This document shows positions 51,973 to 60,967 of a stretch of 64,000 nt of DNA, piece by piece. Location: the NCBI GenBank assembly GCA_964581815.1, contig CAZORE010000010.1:40002-104001 (forward strand). Reading direction: 5' to 3'. Below the pieces are notes generated by a model. It made no database searches. It had not been told where the DNA came from and was given only the letters and a program-made list of their open reading frames with translations. Numbering within the stretch: position 1 is the stretch's first letter; the number at the start of each line of letters is the position of its first letter. This DNA is from Trebonia sp964581815 (lineage in GTDB: Bacteria; Actinomycetota; Actinomycetes; Streptosporangiales; Streptosporangiaceae). Position numbers and translations under genes: made by a program.

Positions 51973-53295
51973 ATGACCAGCGCAAGGAAAAGGCGTGGAG
52001 CCCTGGCAGGGCTCGCCGCGCTCACGGCGACGGCCCTGGCAGTCGCGGGCTGCGGTACGGACGCCAACGGCGGCGGGTCGTCGTCGGCGTCGGGATCCTC
52101 GTCAAGCACAATTCAGATCTGGGAGGGCTGGACCGGCCAGGAGGCCAAGACGTTCGCCAAGCTGGTCTCCCAGTACGAGGCGCAGCACCCAGGGCAGAAG
52201 GTGCAGTCGCTCTACGTCAACAACGACGACACGCTGCAGAAGGTGCTGACCGCGGTGAAGGGCGGCAGCCCGCCCGACATCGCCTACCTCTACGGCTCCT
52301 GGGCGCCCAACGTCGCGCAGATCCCCCAGGTCGTCGACCTGACCAAGGTGGTGCAGCAGGCCGGGGTCAACTGGAGCGACTTCTTCACCGGCGAGCGGGA
52401 CGTGGCCACCGTCAACGGCAAGGTGATCGGCATCCCGGCGCTGGTGGACAACCTGGCCGTGGTCTACAACAAGAAGCTGTTCGCCCAGGCCGGCCTGCCG
52501 GTGCCCACCGCGAACTGGACCTGGCAGGACTTCGTCACCGACGCGCAGAAGCTGACCAACGCGACGGCCAAGCAGTACGGCACCGTCTACGTCACCCCCG
52601 GCACCGAGGACACGGTCTGGCACTGGGAGGCGCTCCTCTGGGAGGCCGGCGGCAGCCTGCTGACGGCCGACAACAAGCAGGCGGCGTTCAACTCCGCGGC
52701 CGGGCTTGAGTCGCTCAACACGCTGCGGACCATGGCCGTCACTAACAAGTCGATGTACTTCGACCCGACCGACGAGGCCTACACCAACCTGTTCAACTCG
52801 GGCAAGATCGGCATGCTGGTCACCGGGCCGTGGGACCTGTCCGCGTTCCCCGACGTGGACTACGGCGTGCAGGTCATGCCGTCTTACTCAGGCAGCAGCG
52901 CCGGGCACCAGACCATCTCCGGGCCGGACAACTGGGTCGTGTTCAACAACGGCAGCAGCCAGGTCAGCGCGGCGGAGCAGTTCCTGCTCTGGCTCACCGC
53001 GCCGGCCCAGGTCAAGACCTGGTCGCTGCAGACCGGAGACCTGCCGACCAGGGCCTCGGTGGCCGACGCGTCCGGGTTCGGCGAGCAGATGAACTCGCAG
53101 TTGCCTGGGGTGAGCACGTTCGTCACCAACCTGAGCAACGTCAAGCAGGCTCGCCCGCAGATCACCCAGTACCCGGCGATCTCCACGATCCTCGGCAACA
53201 TGGTGCTGTCCGTGCTGCTCGGCAAGTCGACCCCGCAGGCCGCCCTGGCGTCGGCGTCCACCCAGGTCAACCAGGCCCTGGCGTCGGGAAGCTGA
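51973..53295 (+). CDS. ABC importer sugar-binding lipoprotein
   Basis: This 440-residue family 1 extracellular solute-binding protein has signal peptide RKRRGALAGLAALTATALAVAGC with lipobox Cys, then TIQIWEGWTGQEAKTF, IAYLYGSWAPNVAQ, GIPALVDNLAVVYNKKLF and MLVTGPWDLSAFPDVDYG, typical of oligosaccharide importers. ATG 51973 follows GCGGAGTG. It starts the rightward importer/catabolic operon. Confidence 0.92.
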   Translation: MTSARKRRGALAGLAALTATALAVAGCGTDANGGGSSSASGSSSSTIQIWEGWTGQEAKTFAKLVSQYEAQHPGQKVQSLYVNNDDTLQKVLTAVKGGSPPDIAYLYGSWAPNVAQIPQVVDLTKVVQQAGVNWSDFFTGERDVATVNGKVIGIPALVDNLAVVYNKKLFAQAGLPVPTANWTWQDFVTDAQKLTNATAKQYGTVYVTPGTEDTVWHWEALLWEAGGSLLTADNKQAAFNSAAGLESLNTLRTMAVTNKSMYFDPTDEAYTNLFNSGKIGMLVTGPWDLSAFPDVDYGVQVMPSYSGSSAGHQTISGPDNWVVFNNGSSQVSAAEQFLLWLTAPAQVKTWSLQTGDLPTRASVADASGFGEQMNSQLPGVSTFVTNLSNVKQARPQITQYPAISTILGNMVLSVLLGKSTPQAALASASTQVNQALASGS

Positions 53296-53297
53296 GC

Positions 53298-54236
53298 ATG
53301 ACCGCGAACACGGTGGCCCGGCCCGGCGCACGCCGGGCCGGGCGGGCCGGCCTGGTGCGCCGGGCGCTGGACTCCGAGCAGTTCAACGGGTGGGCCTTCG
53401 TCACCCCGGGCGTGGCCGTCATCCTGCTGTTCGGCGCGGCGCCGATCGTCTGGTCGGCGGTGATGTCGTTCCAGAAGTCCTCGCTGTTCGGCTCGAGCGC
53501 GTTCGTCGGCCTGGCCAATTACCGCAAGATGGCGCACGATCCGGTCGTGGGCGAGGCGATACAGCACACGCTGATCTACACCGCGCTGTTCGTGCCGGGC
53601 ACGATGATCGTCGGACTGTTCCTCGCCGTGGCGATGAACAGGAAGATCCGCGGCATCACGATCTACCGGACCGCCGCCTACGCGACGATGGCCATCTCGA
53701 CCATCAGCGAGGCCATCGTCTTCATCTGGCTCTTCGACCCCTCCTACGGGATCGTCAACTACGCCTTCAGCGCCGTCGGGCTGCCGCAGCAGCAGTTCCT
53801 CAACTCGCCGTCCGAGGCGCTGTACGTGATCGTGGCGATGACCATCTGGGGCTGGACCGGCTTCGCCGTGGTGGTCTACCTGGCGGCGCTGCAGGGGGTG
53901 CCGCAGTCGCTGCTCGAGGCGGCGTCCATCGACGGCGCGGGACCGTGGCGGGCGTTCCGCCGGGTCACCCTGCCGCTGCTCAGCCCGGCCACGCTGTTCC
54001 TCGCGGTCTGGCTCACGATCAACGCGCTGCAGCTGTTCGACGAGGTCTACCTGAGCACCCAGGGCGGACCGCTCAACGCGACCACCGTCCTCGTCTACTA
54101 CCTCTACAACCAGGCCTTCGAGCAGTTCAACTTCGGCTACGCGTCCGCCATCGCGTACTTCCTGTTCCTCGTCATCATCGTGGTCACGGTCATCCAGTTC
54201 CGGGTGGGCCGTCGGTTCACGTACTACCGGTCATGA
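53298..54236 (+). CDS. ABC sugar importer permease (MalF-type)
   Basis: This 312-residue protein has six TM helices and the EAA loop EAASIDGAGPWRAFRRVTLPLLSP that docks the ATPase. It begins 2 bp after the binding-protein stop. No ATPase gene is present in the cluster, so a shared MsiK-type ATPase is implied. Confidence 0.92.
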   Translation: MTANTVARPGARRAGRAGLVRRALDSEQFNGWAFVTPGVAVILLFGAAPIVWSAVMSFQKSSLFGSSAFVGLANYRKMAHDPVVGEAIQHTLIYTALFVPGTMIVGLFLAVAMNRKIRGITIYRTAAYATMAISTISEAIVFIWLFDPSYGIVNYAFSAVGLPQQQFLNSPSEALYVIVAMTIWGWTGFAVVVYLAALQGVPQSLLEAASIDGAGPWRAFRRVTLPLLSPATLFLAVWLTINALQLFDEVYLSTQGGPLNATTVLVYYLYNQAFEQFNFGYASAIAYFLFLVIIVVTVIQFRVGRRFTYYRS

Positions 54237-55150
54237 GCGCGACCTCCGCGCCCGCCCGCGGCGACCTGCGGCCGGGCGCCACCCACGGCAGCCCGGCGAC
54301 CCGGCGGCGGCGGCGCCTGCCGTTCAGCCCGTGGCACCTAGTGCTCATCCCGGCCACGATCGCGCTCATCTTCCCGTTCGCCTGGCTGCTTATCACCTCG
54401 GTGGAGACGCCGTCGGAGACGCTGCACTTCCCGCCGATCCTCTTCCCGCACACGATCAGGCTCGCCAACTACTCCGACGCGCTGGCGACCGCGCCGTTCG
54501 TCCGCTTCCTGGCCAACAGCGCCGTGGTGGCGGTGGTGACGGTGCTGTGCAACCTGGTGCTGTGCACGCTGGCCGGGTACGCCTTCGCCCGGTTCCGGTT
54601 CCTCGGCCGTACCGCTCTGTTCGCGGTCATCATGGCCACGCTCATGGTGCCGTTCCAGGTGACGATGATCCCGCAGTTCATCATCACGAAGTGGCTGGGC
54701 GTGCACGTGCTCGCCGCGGTCGGCATCAACCACATCGGCGCGCTCATCCTGCCTAACGCGGCCACCGCGTTCGGCATCTTCTTCCTGCGCCAGTTCTTCC
54801 GCACGCTGCCGATCGAGTACGAGGAATCCGCCCGGGTGGACGGGGCGAGCAGGCTCACGGTGCTCGTCCGGGTCGTGCTGCCGCTGGCCACCCCGCCGCT
54901 CGCCACGCTCGCCGCGCTGACGTTCCTCGATTCCTGGAACAACTTCCTGTGGCCGCTCATCGCCGTCACCTCGACCAACCAGATGACGCTGCCGCTTGGC
55001 CTGGCCACTTTCCAGGGAGCGCACGCGACGGAATGGAACCTGCTGATGGCGGCCAACGTGATGAGCCTGGTGCCCATGCTGGCGGTCTTCTTCTTTGCGC
55101 AGCGCTACTTCATCAGGTCGGTCGCCGCTACCGGGCTCGCCGGGACGTGA
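54233..55150 (+). CDS. ABC sugar importer permease (MalG-type)
   Basis: This 305-residue protein has six TM helices and the EAA loop ESARVDGASRLTVLVRVVLPLATPP. ATG 54233 overlaps the stop of the first permease (ATGA). It has a Pro/Arg-rich cytoplasmic N-terminus of about 30 residues. Confidence 0.92.
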   Translation: MSATSAPARGDLRPGATHGSPATRRRRRLPFSPWHLVLIPATIALIFPFAWLLITSVETPSETLHFPPILFPHTIRLANYSDALATAPFVRFLANSAVVAVVTVLCNLVLCTLAGYAFARFRFLGRTALFAVIMATLMVPFQVTMIPQFIITKWLGVHVLAAVGINHIGALILPNAATAFGIFFLRQFFRTLPIEYEESARVDGASRLTVLVRVVLPLATPPLATLAALTFLDSWNNFLWPLIAVTSTNQMTLPLGLATFQGAHATEWNLLMAANVMSLVPMLAVFFFAQRYFIRSVAATGLAGT

Positions 55151-55229
55151 GCGTACTACGGCAGCGGAACGTACCCAGGAAACGCGCATTCGAGTGGAGA
55201 TCAATTCAGTGATGAGCAAGGAGGCCTCA

Positions 55230-56156
55230 GTGACGCAGGAGCAGGCAGTGGCGGGCGTTCGCACGGAGCGGGAGATCGCCTCGCAACCCGGCTGCTGGCG
55301 CCAGGCCGCCGGACTGGCGGCGGACGCGGCGGTAGTGCTGCCGGCGCCTGGTGAGCGGGTCGCGGTGGTCGGCTGCGGCACCTCGTGGTTCATCGCGCAG
55401 TCCTACGCGGCGGCCAGGGAGGAGTCAGGCCTGGGCGAAACCGACGCGTTCAGCGCCTCGGAGATGCCGCGCGGACGGCGCTATGACCGCACGCTGTTCC
55501 TGTCCAGGTCGGGCACCACCACAGAAATTCTAGAAGCAGCGGAACGGGTTCGCGGTACCAGCCGCACCGTCGCAATCACCGCCGATGCGCGGACCCCGGT
55601 GGGAATGGTCGTGGACGACATGATCGAACTCGCCTTCGCCGACGAAGAGTCCGTGGTGCAGACCCGGTTCGCGACCACGGAACTCGCCCTGCTCCGCGCA
55701 CACCTGGGAGCTGACATCGAGCCGTCGGCACGGGCTGCGGAGCGGGTGCTCCTTGAGCCGGTCGCGCCGGAGCTGCTCGCCGCCCGCCAGTTCACCTTCC
55801 TCGGCACCGGCTGGACCTATGGCCTGGCAAACGAGGCGGCACTGAAGCTGCGTGAGTCGGCCGGCCTGTGGACCGAGTCCTACCCCGCGATGGAGTACCG
55901 GCACGGCCCGGCCGCGGTGACCGGCAAGCACAGCGTCGTCTGGGTGCTCGGGCCGGCGCCCGCCGGGCTCGCCGACGACATCGCGCTGGCCGGCGGGCTC
56001 GCCTGGGTCGTCGATGAGGACCCGATGGCCGCGCTTGTCCGGGTGCACCTCCTCGCACTGGCCAAGGCGCGGGCGGCGGGCCTCGACCCCGACCAGCCGC
56101 GGAACCTGACCCGCTCGGTGATCCTCACGCCCGCGGGGCCGGGCCGGACATCATGA
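55230..56156 (+). CDS. SIS-domain aminosugar-phosphate isomerase/deaminase (AgaS-like)
   Basis: This 308-residue protein has two SIS domains: VVGCGTSWFIAQSYAAAREE and LSRSGTTTEILEAAERV in the first, then LGTGWTYGLANEAALKLRES and ESYPAMEYRHGPAA in the second. The last matches the GlmS/AgaS active-site block. AgaS deaminates and isomerises galactosamine-6-phosphate to tagatose-6-phosphate. GTG 55230 is chosen for AAGGAGG five bases upstream; ATG 55212 is an alternative. The next gene overlaps its stop. Confidence 0.83.
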   Translation: MTQEQAVAGVRTEREIASQPGCWRQAAGLAADAAVVLPAPGERVAVVGCGTSWFIAQSYAAAREESGLGETDAFSASEMPRGRRYDRTLFLSRSGTTTEILEAAERVRGTSRTVAITADARTPVGMVVDDMIELAFADEESVVQTRFATTELALLRAHLGADIEPSARAAERVLLEPVAPELLAARQFTFLGTGWTYGLANEAALKLRESAGLWTESYPAMEYRHGPAAVTGKHSVVWVLGPAPAGLADDIALAGGLAWVVDEDPMAALVRVHLLALAKARAAGLDPDQPRNLTRSVILTPAGPGRTS

Positions 56157-57142
56157 TCCTTGTCGTCTGCCTCAATCCGGCGCTCGACATCACCCACCAG
56201 GTGGAGCGCGTGGACTGGGCGGGGGTGAACCGGCCGTCTGTCGTCTATGACCGCCCCGGCGGCAAGGGCACGAACGTCGCGAGAACCCTGCACTCGTTCG
56301 GTATCGAGGTTCTGTTGACCGGCCTGGCCGGCGGAACCACCGGCAGCGCGGTGGGTGCGGGGCTGCGCCGGCTGGGGGTGCCCGCGGCCTTCGCGCCGGC
56401 CGGCGGGGAGACCCGGCGCACCTTCAGCGTGGTCGACGGCCGCGGGCGCGTCGCGCTGTTCAACGAGCCCGGTCCCCGGGTCGGGGACGTCGAGTTCAAG
56501 CGGTTCCTGGCCGATTACGACGCCGCCCTGGCCGGCGCCTCGGTCGTGGTGCTGTCCGGCAGCCTGCCGCCGGGTGTGCCGTCCGACGCCTACGCCGGGC
56601 TGATCGCGGCAGCCACCAGGGCTGGCGTCCCTGCGGTGCTCGACACGTCGGGCGAGGCGCTGCGCGCGGGCGTGGCCGCGGGTCCCGCCATCGTCAAGCC
56701 GAACCTCGACGAGCTCGCCGCGCTTACCGTGCGGTCGCTGCGCACCCCCGATGGCGGGATCGACCTGATCGCGGTGACCGCGGCCGCCTGCTCGCTGCGG
56801 ACGGCGGGCGCGCAGGCGGTCGTCGTCTCCCTAGGGCCGGACGGCCTGCTTGCCGTGACCGGCGACGGCTGCTGGCAGGCGCGGCCGACGGCCGTGCTCG
56901 CGGGCAACGCTACCGGCGCGGGCGACGCGGCGACCGCCGCCCTGGCCCACGGCCTGCTGCTTGGCCGGCCGTGGCCGGAGCGTATCGCGCACGCGGCCGC
57001 CCTCGGCGCCGCGGCCGTCGCCGCGCCGGTCGCGGGGGAGTTCAGCCACGCCGACTACGCGGCGGGCCTGGCCGCGGTGACGGCGACCGAGCTGACGGTG
57101 TTCAGGGACGCCGCGAGTGCTCAGCCGGAAGGGGGACGCTGA
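56153..57142 (+). CDS. PfkB-family tagatose-6-phosphate/1-phosphofructokinase-type kinase (LacC-like)
   Basis: This 329-residue protein has N-terminal LNPALDITHQVERVDWAG, RPGGKGTNVARTLHSFG, the LSGSLPPGVP motif and the catalytic-base block GNATGAGDAATAALAHG. The FruK/LacC branch phosphorylates ketose-phosphates to 1,6-bisphosphates. ATG 56153 overlaps the SIS stop. Between the AgaS-like and aldolase genes, tagatose-6-phosphate is the likely substrate. Confidence 0.87.
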   Translation: MILVVCLNPALDITHQVERVDWAGVNRPSVVYDRPGGKGTNVARTLHSFGIEVLLTGLAGGTTGSAVGAGLRRLGVPAAFAPAGGETRRTFSVVDGRGRVALFNEPGPRVGDVEFKRFLADYDAALAGASVVVLSGSLPPGVPSDAYAGLIAAATRAGVPAVLDTSGEALRAGVAAGPAIVKPNLDELAALTVRSLRTPDGGIDLIAVTAAACSLRTAGAQAVVVSLGPDGLLAVTGDGCWQARPTAVLAGNATGAGDAATAALAHGLLLGRPWPERIAHAAALGAAAVAAPVAGEFSHADYAAGLAAVTATELTVFRDAASAQPEGGR

Positions 57143-58083
57143 TGCCGCTTGCCGCGATGGACGACATCACCGGGCCCGCGCGGGACGCAGGGTCCGGGGT
57201 CGGCGCGTTCAACGTGATCGGCATCGAGCACGCGGAGGCGATCGTCGCGGGCGCCGAGGCTGCCGCCTTCCCGGTCGTGCTGCAGATTAGCGAGAACTGC
57301 GTGGCGTACCACCGCGGGCTCGCCCCGATCGCCGCGGCGTGCCTGGCCCTCGCGCGCGGCGCCGCGGTGCCGGTCGCCGTGCACCTGGACCACGCCTCCG
57401 ACGTGGCGCTCGTCGAGGCCGCGGCCGGGCTCGGGCTCGGCTCGGTCATGTTCGACGCGTCCAGGTTGCCCTACGCCGACAACGTCCGCACGACGGCGGA
57501 CGTCGCGGCGTCGTGCCACCGGCGCGGAGTCTGGGTCGAGGCGGAACTCGGTGAGATCGGCGGCAAGGACGGCGTGCACTCGCCGCTCGCCCGGACCGAT
57601 CCCGGCGAGGCGGCCAGCTTCGTCGCGGCGACCGGGGTGGACGCGCTCGCGGTCGCGGTGGGCAGCTCGCACGCCATGGCGACTCGCGACGCCGTGCTTG
57701 ACCTCGGCCTCATCCGTCGGCTGCGCGCGGCGGTCAGCGTGCCGCTCGTGCTGCACGGCTCGTCCGGCGTCCCCGATGAGGACCTGACCGCGGCGGTCCG
57801 CGCCGGGATGACCAAGGTCAACATCGCGACCCAGCTCAACAAGGTGTTCACTGGTGCCGTACGGCTCGCCTTGTCGGCCCAGCCGACGACGACCGATCCG
57901 CGGAGGTACGGTGCGGCGGGACGAGACGCGGTCGCGGCTGAGGTGGCGCGGCTGCTCCGCCTGCTCGGATCAGGACATAATTCACCCAACGCGATGGAAG
58001 AGACCGCCGGCGTGCGCGAGCCGGCCGCGAACACGAGCGCGCGGGCAGGAGGCACTGGTGAGCCGCTATCGCCGGTGGAATGA
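57142..58083 (+). CDS. Class II ketose-bisphosphate aldolase (tagatose-1,6-bisphosphate type)
   Basis: This 313-residue zinc aldolase has HLDHASDVALVEAAAGLG (Zn ligands and catalytic Asp), VEAELGEIGGKDG, LHGSSGVPDEDL and KVNIATQLN. This set matches GatY/KbaY/AgaY and FbaA relatives. ATG 57142 shares a base with the kinase stop (TGATG). An extra C-terminal tail of about 35 residues overlaps the DeoR start. It splits the bisphosphate to DHAP and glyceraldehyde-3-phosphate. Confidence 0.88.
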   Translation: MPLAAMDDITGPARDAGSGVGAFNVIGIEHAEAIVAGAEAAAFPVVLQISENCVAYHRGLAPIAAACLALARGAAVPVAVHLDHASDVALVEAAAGLGLGSVMFDASRLPYADNVRTTADVAASCHRRGVWVEAELGEIGGKDGVHSPLARTDPGEAASFVAATGVDALAVAVGSSHAMATRDAVLDLGLIRRLRAAVSVPLVLHGSSGVPDEDLTAAVRAGMTKVNIATQLNKVFTGAVRLALSAQPTTTDPRRYGAAGRDAVAAEVARLLRLLGSGHNSPNAMEETAGVREPAANTSARAGGTGEPLSPVE

Positions 58084-58843
58084 CCTGCTGGAGCTGCTGG
58101 CAACGGCCGGACAACTCCAGGTGGAGGAGGCGGCGGCCGCGCTTAACGTCTCCCCGGCCACCGTCCGCAGGGACTTCGATGAGCTGGCCGCTCAGCAGAT
58201 GCTCACCAGGATCCGGGGCGGCGCGGTCGCGCAGGGACTCAACTACGACCTGCCGCTGCGCTACAAGTCGGAGCGGCACCCGTCGGAGAAGCAGCGCATC
58301 GGGGCGCTGGCCGCCAGCATGGTGCTGGCCGGCCAGGCGGTCGGGCTGAACGGCGGCACCACCACCACCGAGGTGGCCCGGGCGCTGGCGACCCGCTCCG
58401 ACCTGTCCTCCGGGGCGCCGACCCCGGCCGTCACGGTCGTCACCAACGCGCTGAACATCGCGACCGAGCTCGCCGTCAGGCAGCACATCAAGATCGTGAC
58501 CACCGGCGGCGTGGCCAGGCCGCAGTCGTACGAGCTGACCGGGCCGCTGGCCACCTTGGTGCTCGAGCAGGTCACCCTCGACGTGGCGATCCTCGGCGTG
58601 GACGGCATCGACGCGGTCGCCGGCGCGACGGCGCACCACGAGGGAGAGGCGAGCATCAACCAGCTCATGGGCCGCCAGGCCCGCAAGGTGATCATCGTCG
58701 CGGACAGCTCCAAGGTGGGCCGCCGGGCGTTCGCCCGGATCTGCGGCCCCGCCCAGGTCGATGCCCTGGTCACCGACTCCGGCATCGCCGACGATGACCT
58801 GAACGTGCTCAAGGCCGCCGGGATCGACGTTGTCGTCGCCTGA
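58058..58843 (+). CDS. DeoR-family transcriptional regulator
   Basis: This 261-residue regulator has the N-terminal HTH RWNDLLELLATAGQLQVEEAAAALNVSPATVRRDFDELA and the C-terminal sugar-phosphate sensor domain (NGGTTTTEVARAL, TNALNIATELA, ILGVDGID, IVADSSKVGRRAFA). GTG 58058 follows GCAGGAGG and overlaps the aldolase tail by 26 bp. It probably senses a sugar-phosphate intermediate and binds the 51887-51900 palindrome. Confidence 0.9.
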   Translation: MSRYRRWNDLLELLATAGQLQVEEAAAALNVSPATVRRDFDELAAQQMLTRIRGGAVAQGLNYDLPLRYKSERHPSEKQRIGALAASMVLAGQAVGLNGGTTTTEVARALATRSDLSSGAPTPAVTVVTNALNIATELAVRQHIKIVTTGGVARPQSYELTGPLATLVLEQVTLDVAILGVDGIDAVAGATAHHEGEASINQLMGRQARKVIIVADSSKVGRRAFARICGPAQVDALVTDSGIADDDLNVLKAAGIDVVVA

Positions 58844-59786
58844 CTTCGACCTGGTCGTGATCGGCGACTGCAATCCCGACGTGCTCGTGCATGGCGACGA
58901 CGTGACCCCTGCCTTCGGCCAGCAGGAGAAGCTCGTCGACCGGATGTCCCTGGAGATCGGCGGCTCCGCCTCGATCACCGCGGTCGCCGGCGCCCGGCTG
59001 GGGCTGCGGGTCGCGCTCGTCGCGGCCGTCGGCCGCGATGCGGCGGGCACCTTCATGCTTGACTCACTGGCCAGGGAGGGCGTCGACGTCGGCGCCGTGG
59101 CGGTCCGGGACGGCCTGGCGACCGGTATGACGGTGGCGCTGTCCCGCGGCGGGGACCGGGCCATCCTGACCGCGCTCGGCGCGATGGACTCGCTGACCGC
59201 TGCTGATATCCCCGCCGGTCTCTTCGGCCGCTGTCGCCACGTGCACGTAAGCTCCTACTTCCTGCTCGCCGACTCGCTCGGGCCCGGGCTGGCCGACTTG
59301 TTCGTGAAGGCGCGAGGGGCGGGCGCGACCACGTCGCTCGACACGAACTGGGACCCGGCGGAACGCTGGCGCGACGAGCGCCTGTCCGCCGCCATCGCCC
59401 AGGCCGGCCTGCTGCTGCCGAACGAGGCCGAGGCGCTCGCGCTGAGCGGGGCCGCCTCCGTCACCGCGGCGGCGTCGGCCCTGACGGCCCTTGGACCGCG
59501 GGTCGCGGTGAAGCTGGGGGCGCGCGGAGTGCTCGTCGCCGTCGGCTCTGCGGAGCGGCACCAAGTCAGCCTGCCGCCGGTGACCCCGGTCGACACCACG
59601 GGCGCGGGTGACTGCTTCAACGCCGGCCTGCTCGCCGGCCTGCTGCACGGCCTGCCGCTGCCCCGCGCCGCCGCCCTCGGTTGCGCGGCGGGCGCGCTGT
59701 CGACGGGGGCGCTCGGCGGAACGGCGGGCGCGCCGGACTTGCAGAAGGCGTTGGACCTGGCGGCCCACGCCGTGATCGCGTTATGA
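58830..59786 (+). CDS. PfkB-family carbohydrate kinase (possible galactosamine kinase)
   Basis: This 318-residue ribokinase-type kinase has FDLVVIGDCNPDVLVHGDDV, EIGGSASITAVAGARLG and the catalytic DTTGAGDCFNAGLLAGLLHG. TTG 58830 overlaps the DeoR gene by 14 bp. It is a different branch from the LacC-like kinase. In context it may phosphorylate the free sugar entering the pathway; that role is inference. Confidence 0.84.
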   Translation: MSSPDFDLVVIGDCNPDVLVHGDDVTPAFGQQEKLVDRMSLEIGGSASITAVAGARLGLRVALVAAVGRDAAGTFMLDSLAREGVDVGAVAVRDGLATGMTVALSRGGDRAILTALGAMDSLTAADIPAGLFGRCRHVHVSSYFLLADSLGPGLADLFVKARGAGATTSLDTNWDPAERWRDERLSAAIAQAGLLLPNEAEALALSGAASVTAAASALTALGPRVAVKLGARGVLVAVGSAERHQVSLPPVTPVDTTGAGDCFNAGLLAGLLHGLPLPRAAALGCAAGALSTGALGGTAGAPDLQKALDLAAHAVIAL

Positions 59787-59827
59787 CTGAGCTCCCGGGG
59801 CGTTATGCCGTGCCCAGGGAGCTCAGT
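59786..59827. terminator. Bidirectional hairpin between convergent operons
   Basis: Perfect 11-bp arms (59786-59796 and 59817-59827) enclose 20 bp. It starts at the stop codon of the kinase and lies 23 bp from the end of the leftward methyltransferase gene. Confidence 0.65.
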
Positions 59828-59849
59828 CGCCGGCCTTGCGTGCTTCTGC

Positions 59850-60905
59850 CTACGGGCGTACCTCGAAGACGAGGTTGAACGGCGTCTGCGCGGCGCGCCG
59901 GAACCGGGTGAAGCCCGCGTCCGCGGTCAGCTGCCGGATGGCGGCCTCGCCCGCCTGGGCGCCGAGGGCGTAGCCGCCGGGCTGAGACAGCGCGTTCGGC
60001 ACGCAGAGCTGGGTGGAGGCGTTGTAGTAGACCCGCCCCACCGGGTTGAGGTTGCCTGATACCTCGTCAACCGCGTACGGCTCGACGAGGAGCCAGGTGC
60101 CGTCCGGCTTGAGCGCCTGGCGGATATGCCGGGCCGCGGCGAGCGGGTCGCCCATGTCGTGCAGGCAGTCGAACGTGGCGGCCAGGTCGTAGCCGGTGCC
60201 GGTGAAGCCGGACGCCGGGGTGACCTCGAAGCCGATCCGGTCGGCGACGCCTGCGTCCGCGGCCCGCTTGCGGGCGATCTCGATGGACTTGTCGTGGTAG
60301 TCAGAGCCCGCGAACCGCGAGTTCGGGTACTCGGTGGCGAGCAGGATCGTGGACGCGCCGAGCCCGCAGCCGATGTCGGCGACCTTGGCGCCGGCCCGGA
60401 GCTTGTCGTGCACGTCGTCGAGGGCCGGGATCCAGGACGGGATCAGGTTGGCGATGTAGCCGGGGCGGAAGAACTGCTCGCAACCGGTGAAGACGTCCTG
60501 GTCGTGCTCGTGCCAGCCCATCCCGCCGCCGGTGCGGAACGCCTCGGTGATCCTCGGCCCGGCCTTCAGCGTGCCGAGCGCGAGCACGAACGCCCCGGGC
60601 ATGTACACGGCGCCGTCCGGGTTGGCGAGCCCGAACGCCTGCTCCTCGGTCATCGAGTAGGTGTCGGTGGCGGGGTCGTATTCGACGTAGCCGCCGGCCG
60701 CCTGGCCGCGCAGCCACTCCGCGACGTACCTGGCGTTGGTGCCGGTCCGCTCGGCGAGCTCTTCGGCGCTGGCCGGGCTGGTCGCCAGCGCGCGGTACAG
60801 GCCGAGGTGGTGCCCGATGACCACGTTGCCCGCCGCGAAGGTGGCGCCAAGGTCGGTGACGAACCGGCCGAGGAACTCCTGCAGTTTGTCCATGTCAACA
60901 GCCAT
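59850..60905 (-). CDS. Class I SAM-dependent methyltransferase with winged-helix N-domain
   Basis: This 351-residue protein has a winged-helix/dimerisation region (about 15-95, including SPASAEELAERTGTNARYVAEWLRGQAAGGYV), then a Rossmann methyltransferase with VADIGCGLGASTILLATEYP (SAM motif I), FDCLHDMGDP and TWLLVEPYAV. This layout is shared with actinobacterial Rv2258c-type and O-methyltransferase-like proteins. ATG 60905 follows AGGAGAC. It is the second gene after the sulfurtransferase, and its substrate is unknown. Confidence 0.82.
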   Translation of the reverse strand: MAVDMDKLQEFLGRFVTDLGATFAAGNVVIGHHLGLYRALATSPASAEELAERTGTNARYVAEWLRGQAAGGYVEYDPATDTYSMTEEQAFGLANPDGAVYMPGAFVLALGTLKAGPRITEAFRTGGGMGWHEHDQDVFTGCEQFFRPGYIANLIPSWIPALDDVHDKLRAGAKVADIGCGLGASTILLATEYPNSRFAGSDYHDKSIEIARKRAADAGVADRIGFEVTPASGFTGTGYDLAATFDCLHDMGDPLAAARHIRQALKPDGTWLLVEPYAVDEVSGNLNPVGRVYYNASTQLCVPNALSQPGGYALGAQAGEAAIRQLTADAGFTRFRRAAQTPFNLVFEVRP

Positions 60906-60967
60906 GACGAGTCTCCTGTTCTTGTGTGACTGTGTGCGACTGCTCGTTGGTGAATTCTTGGCCTTGG

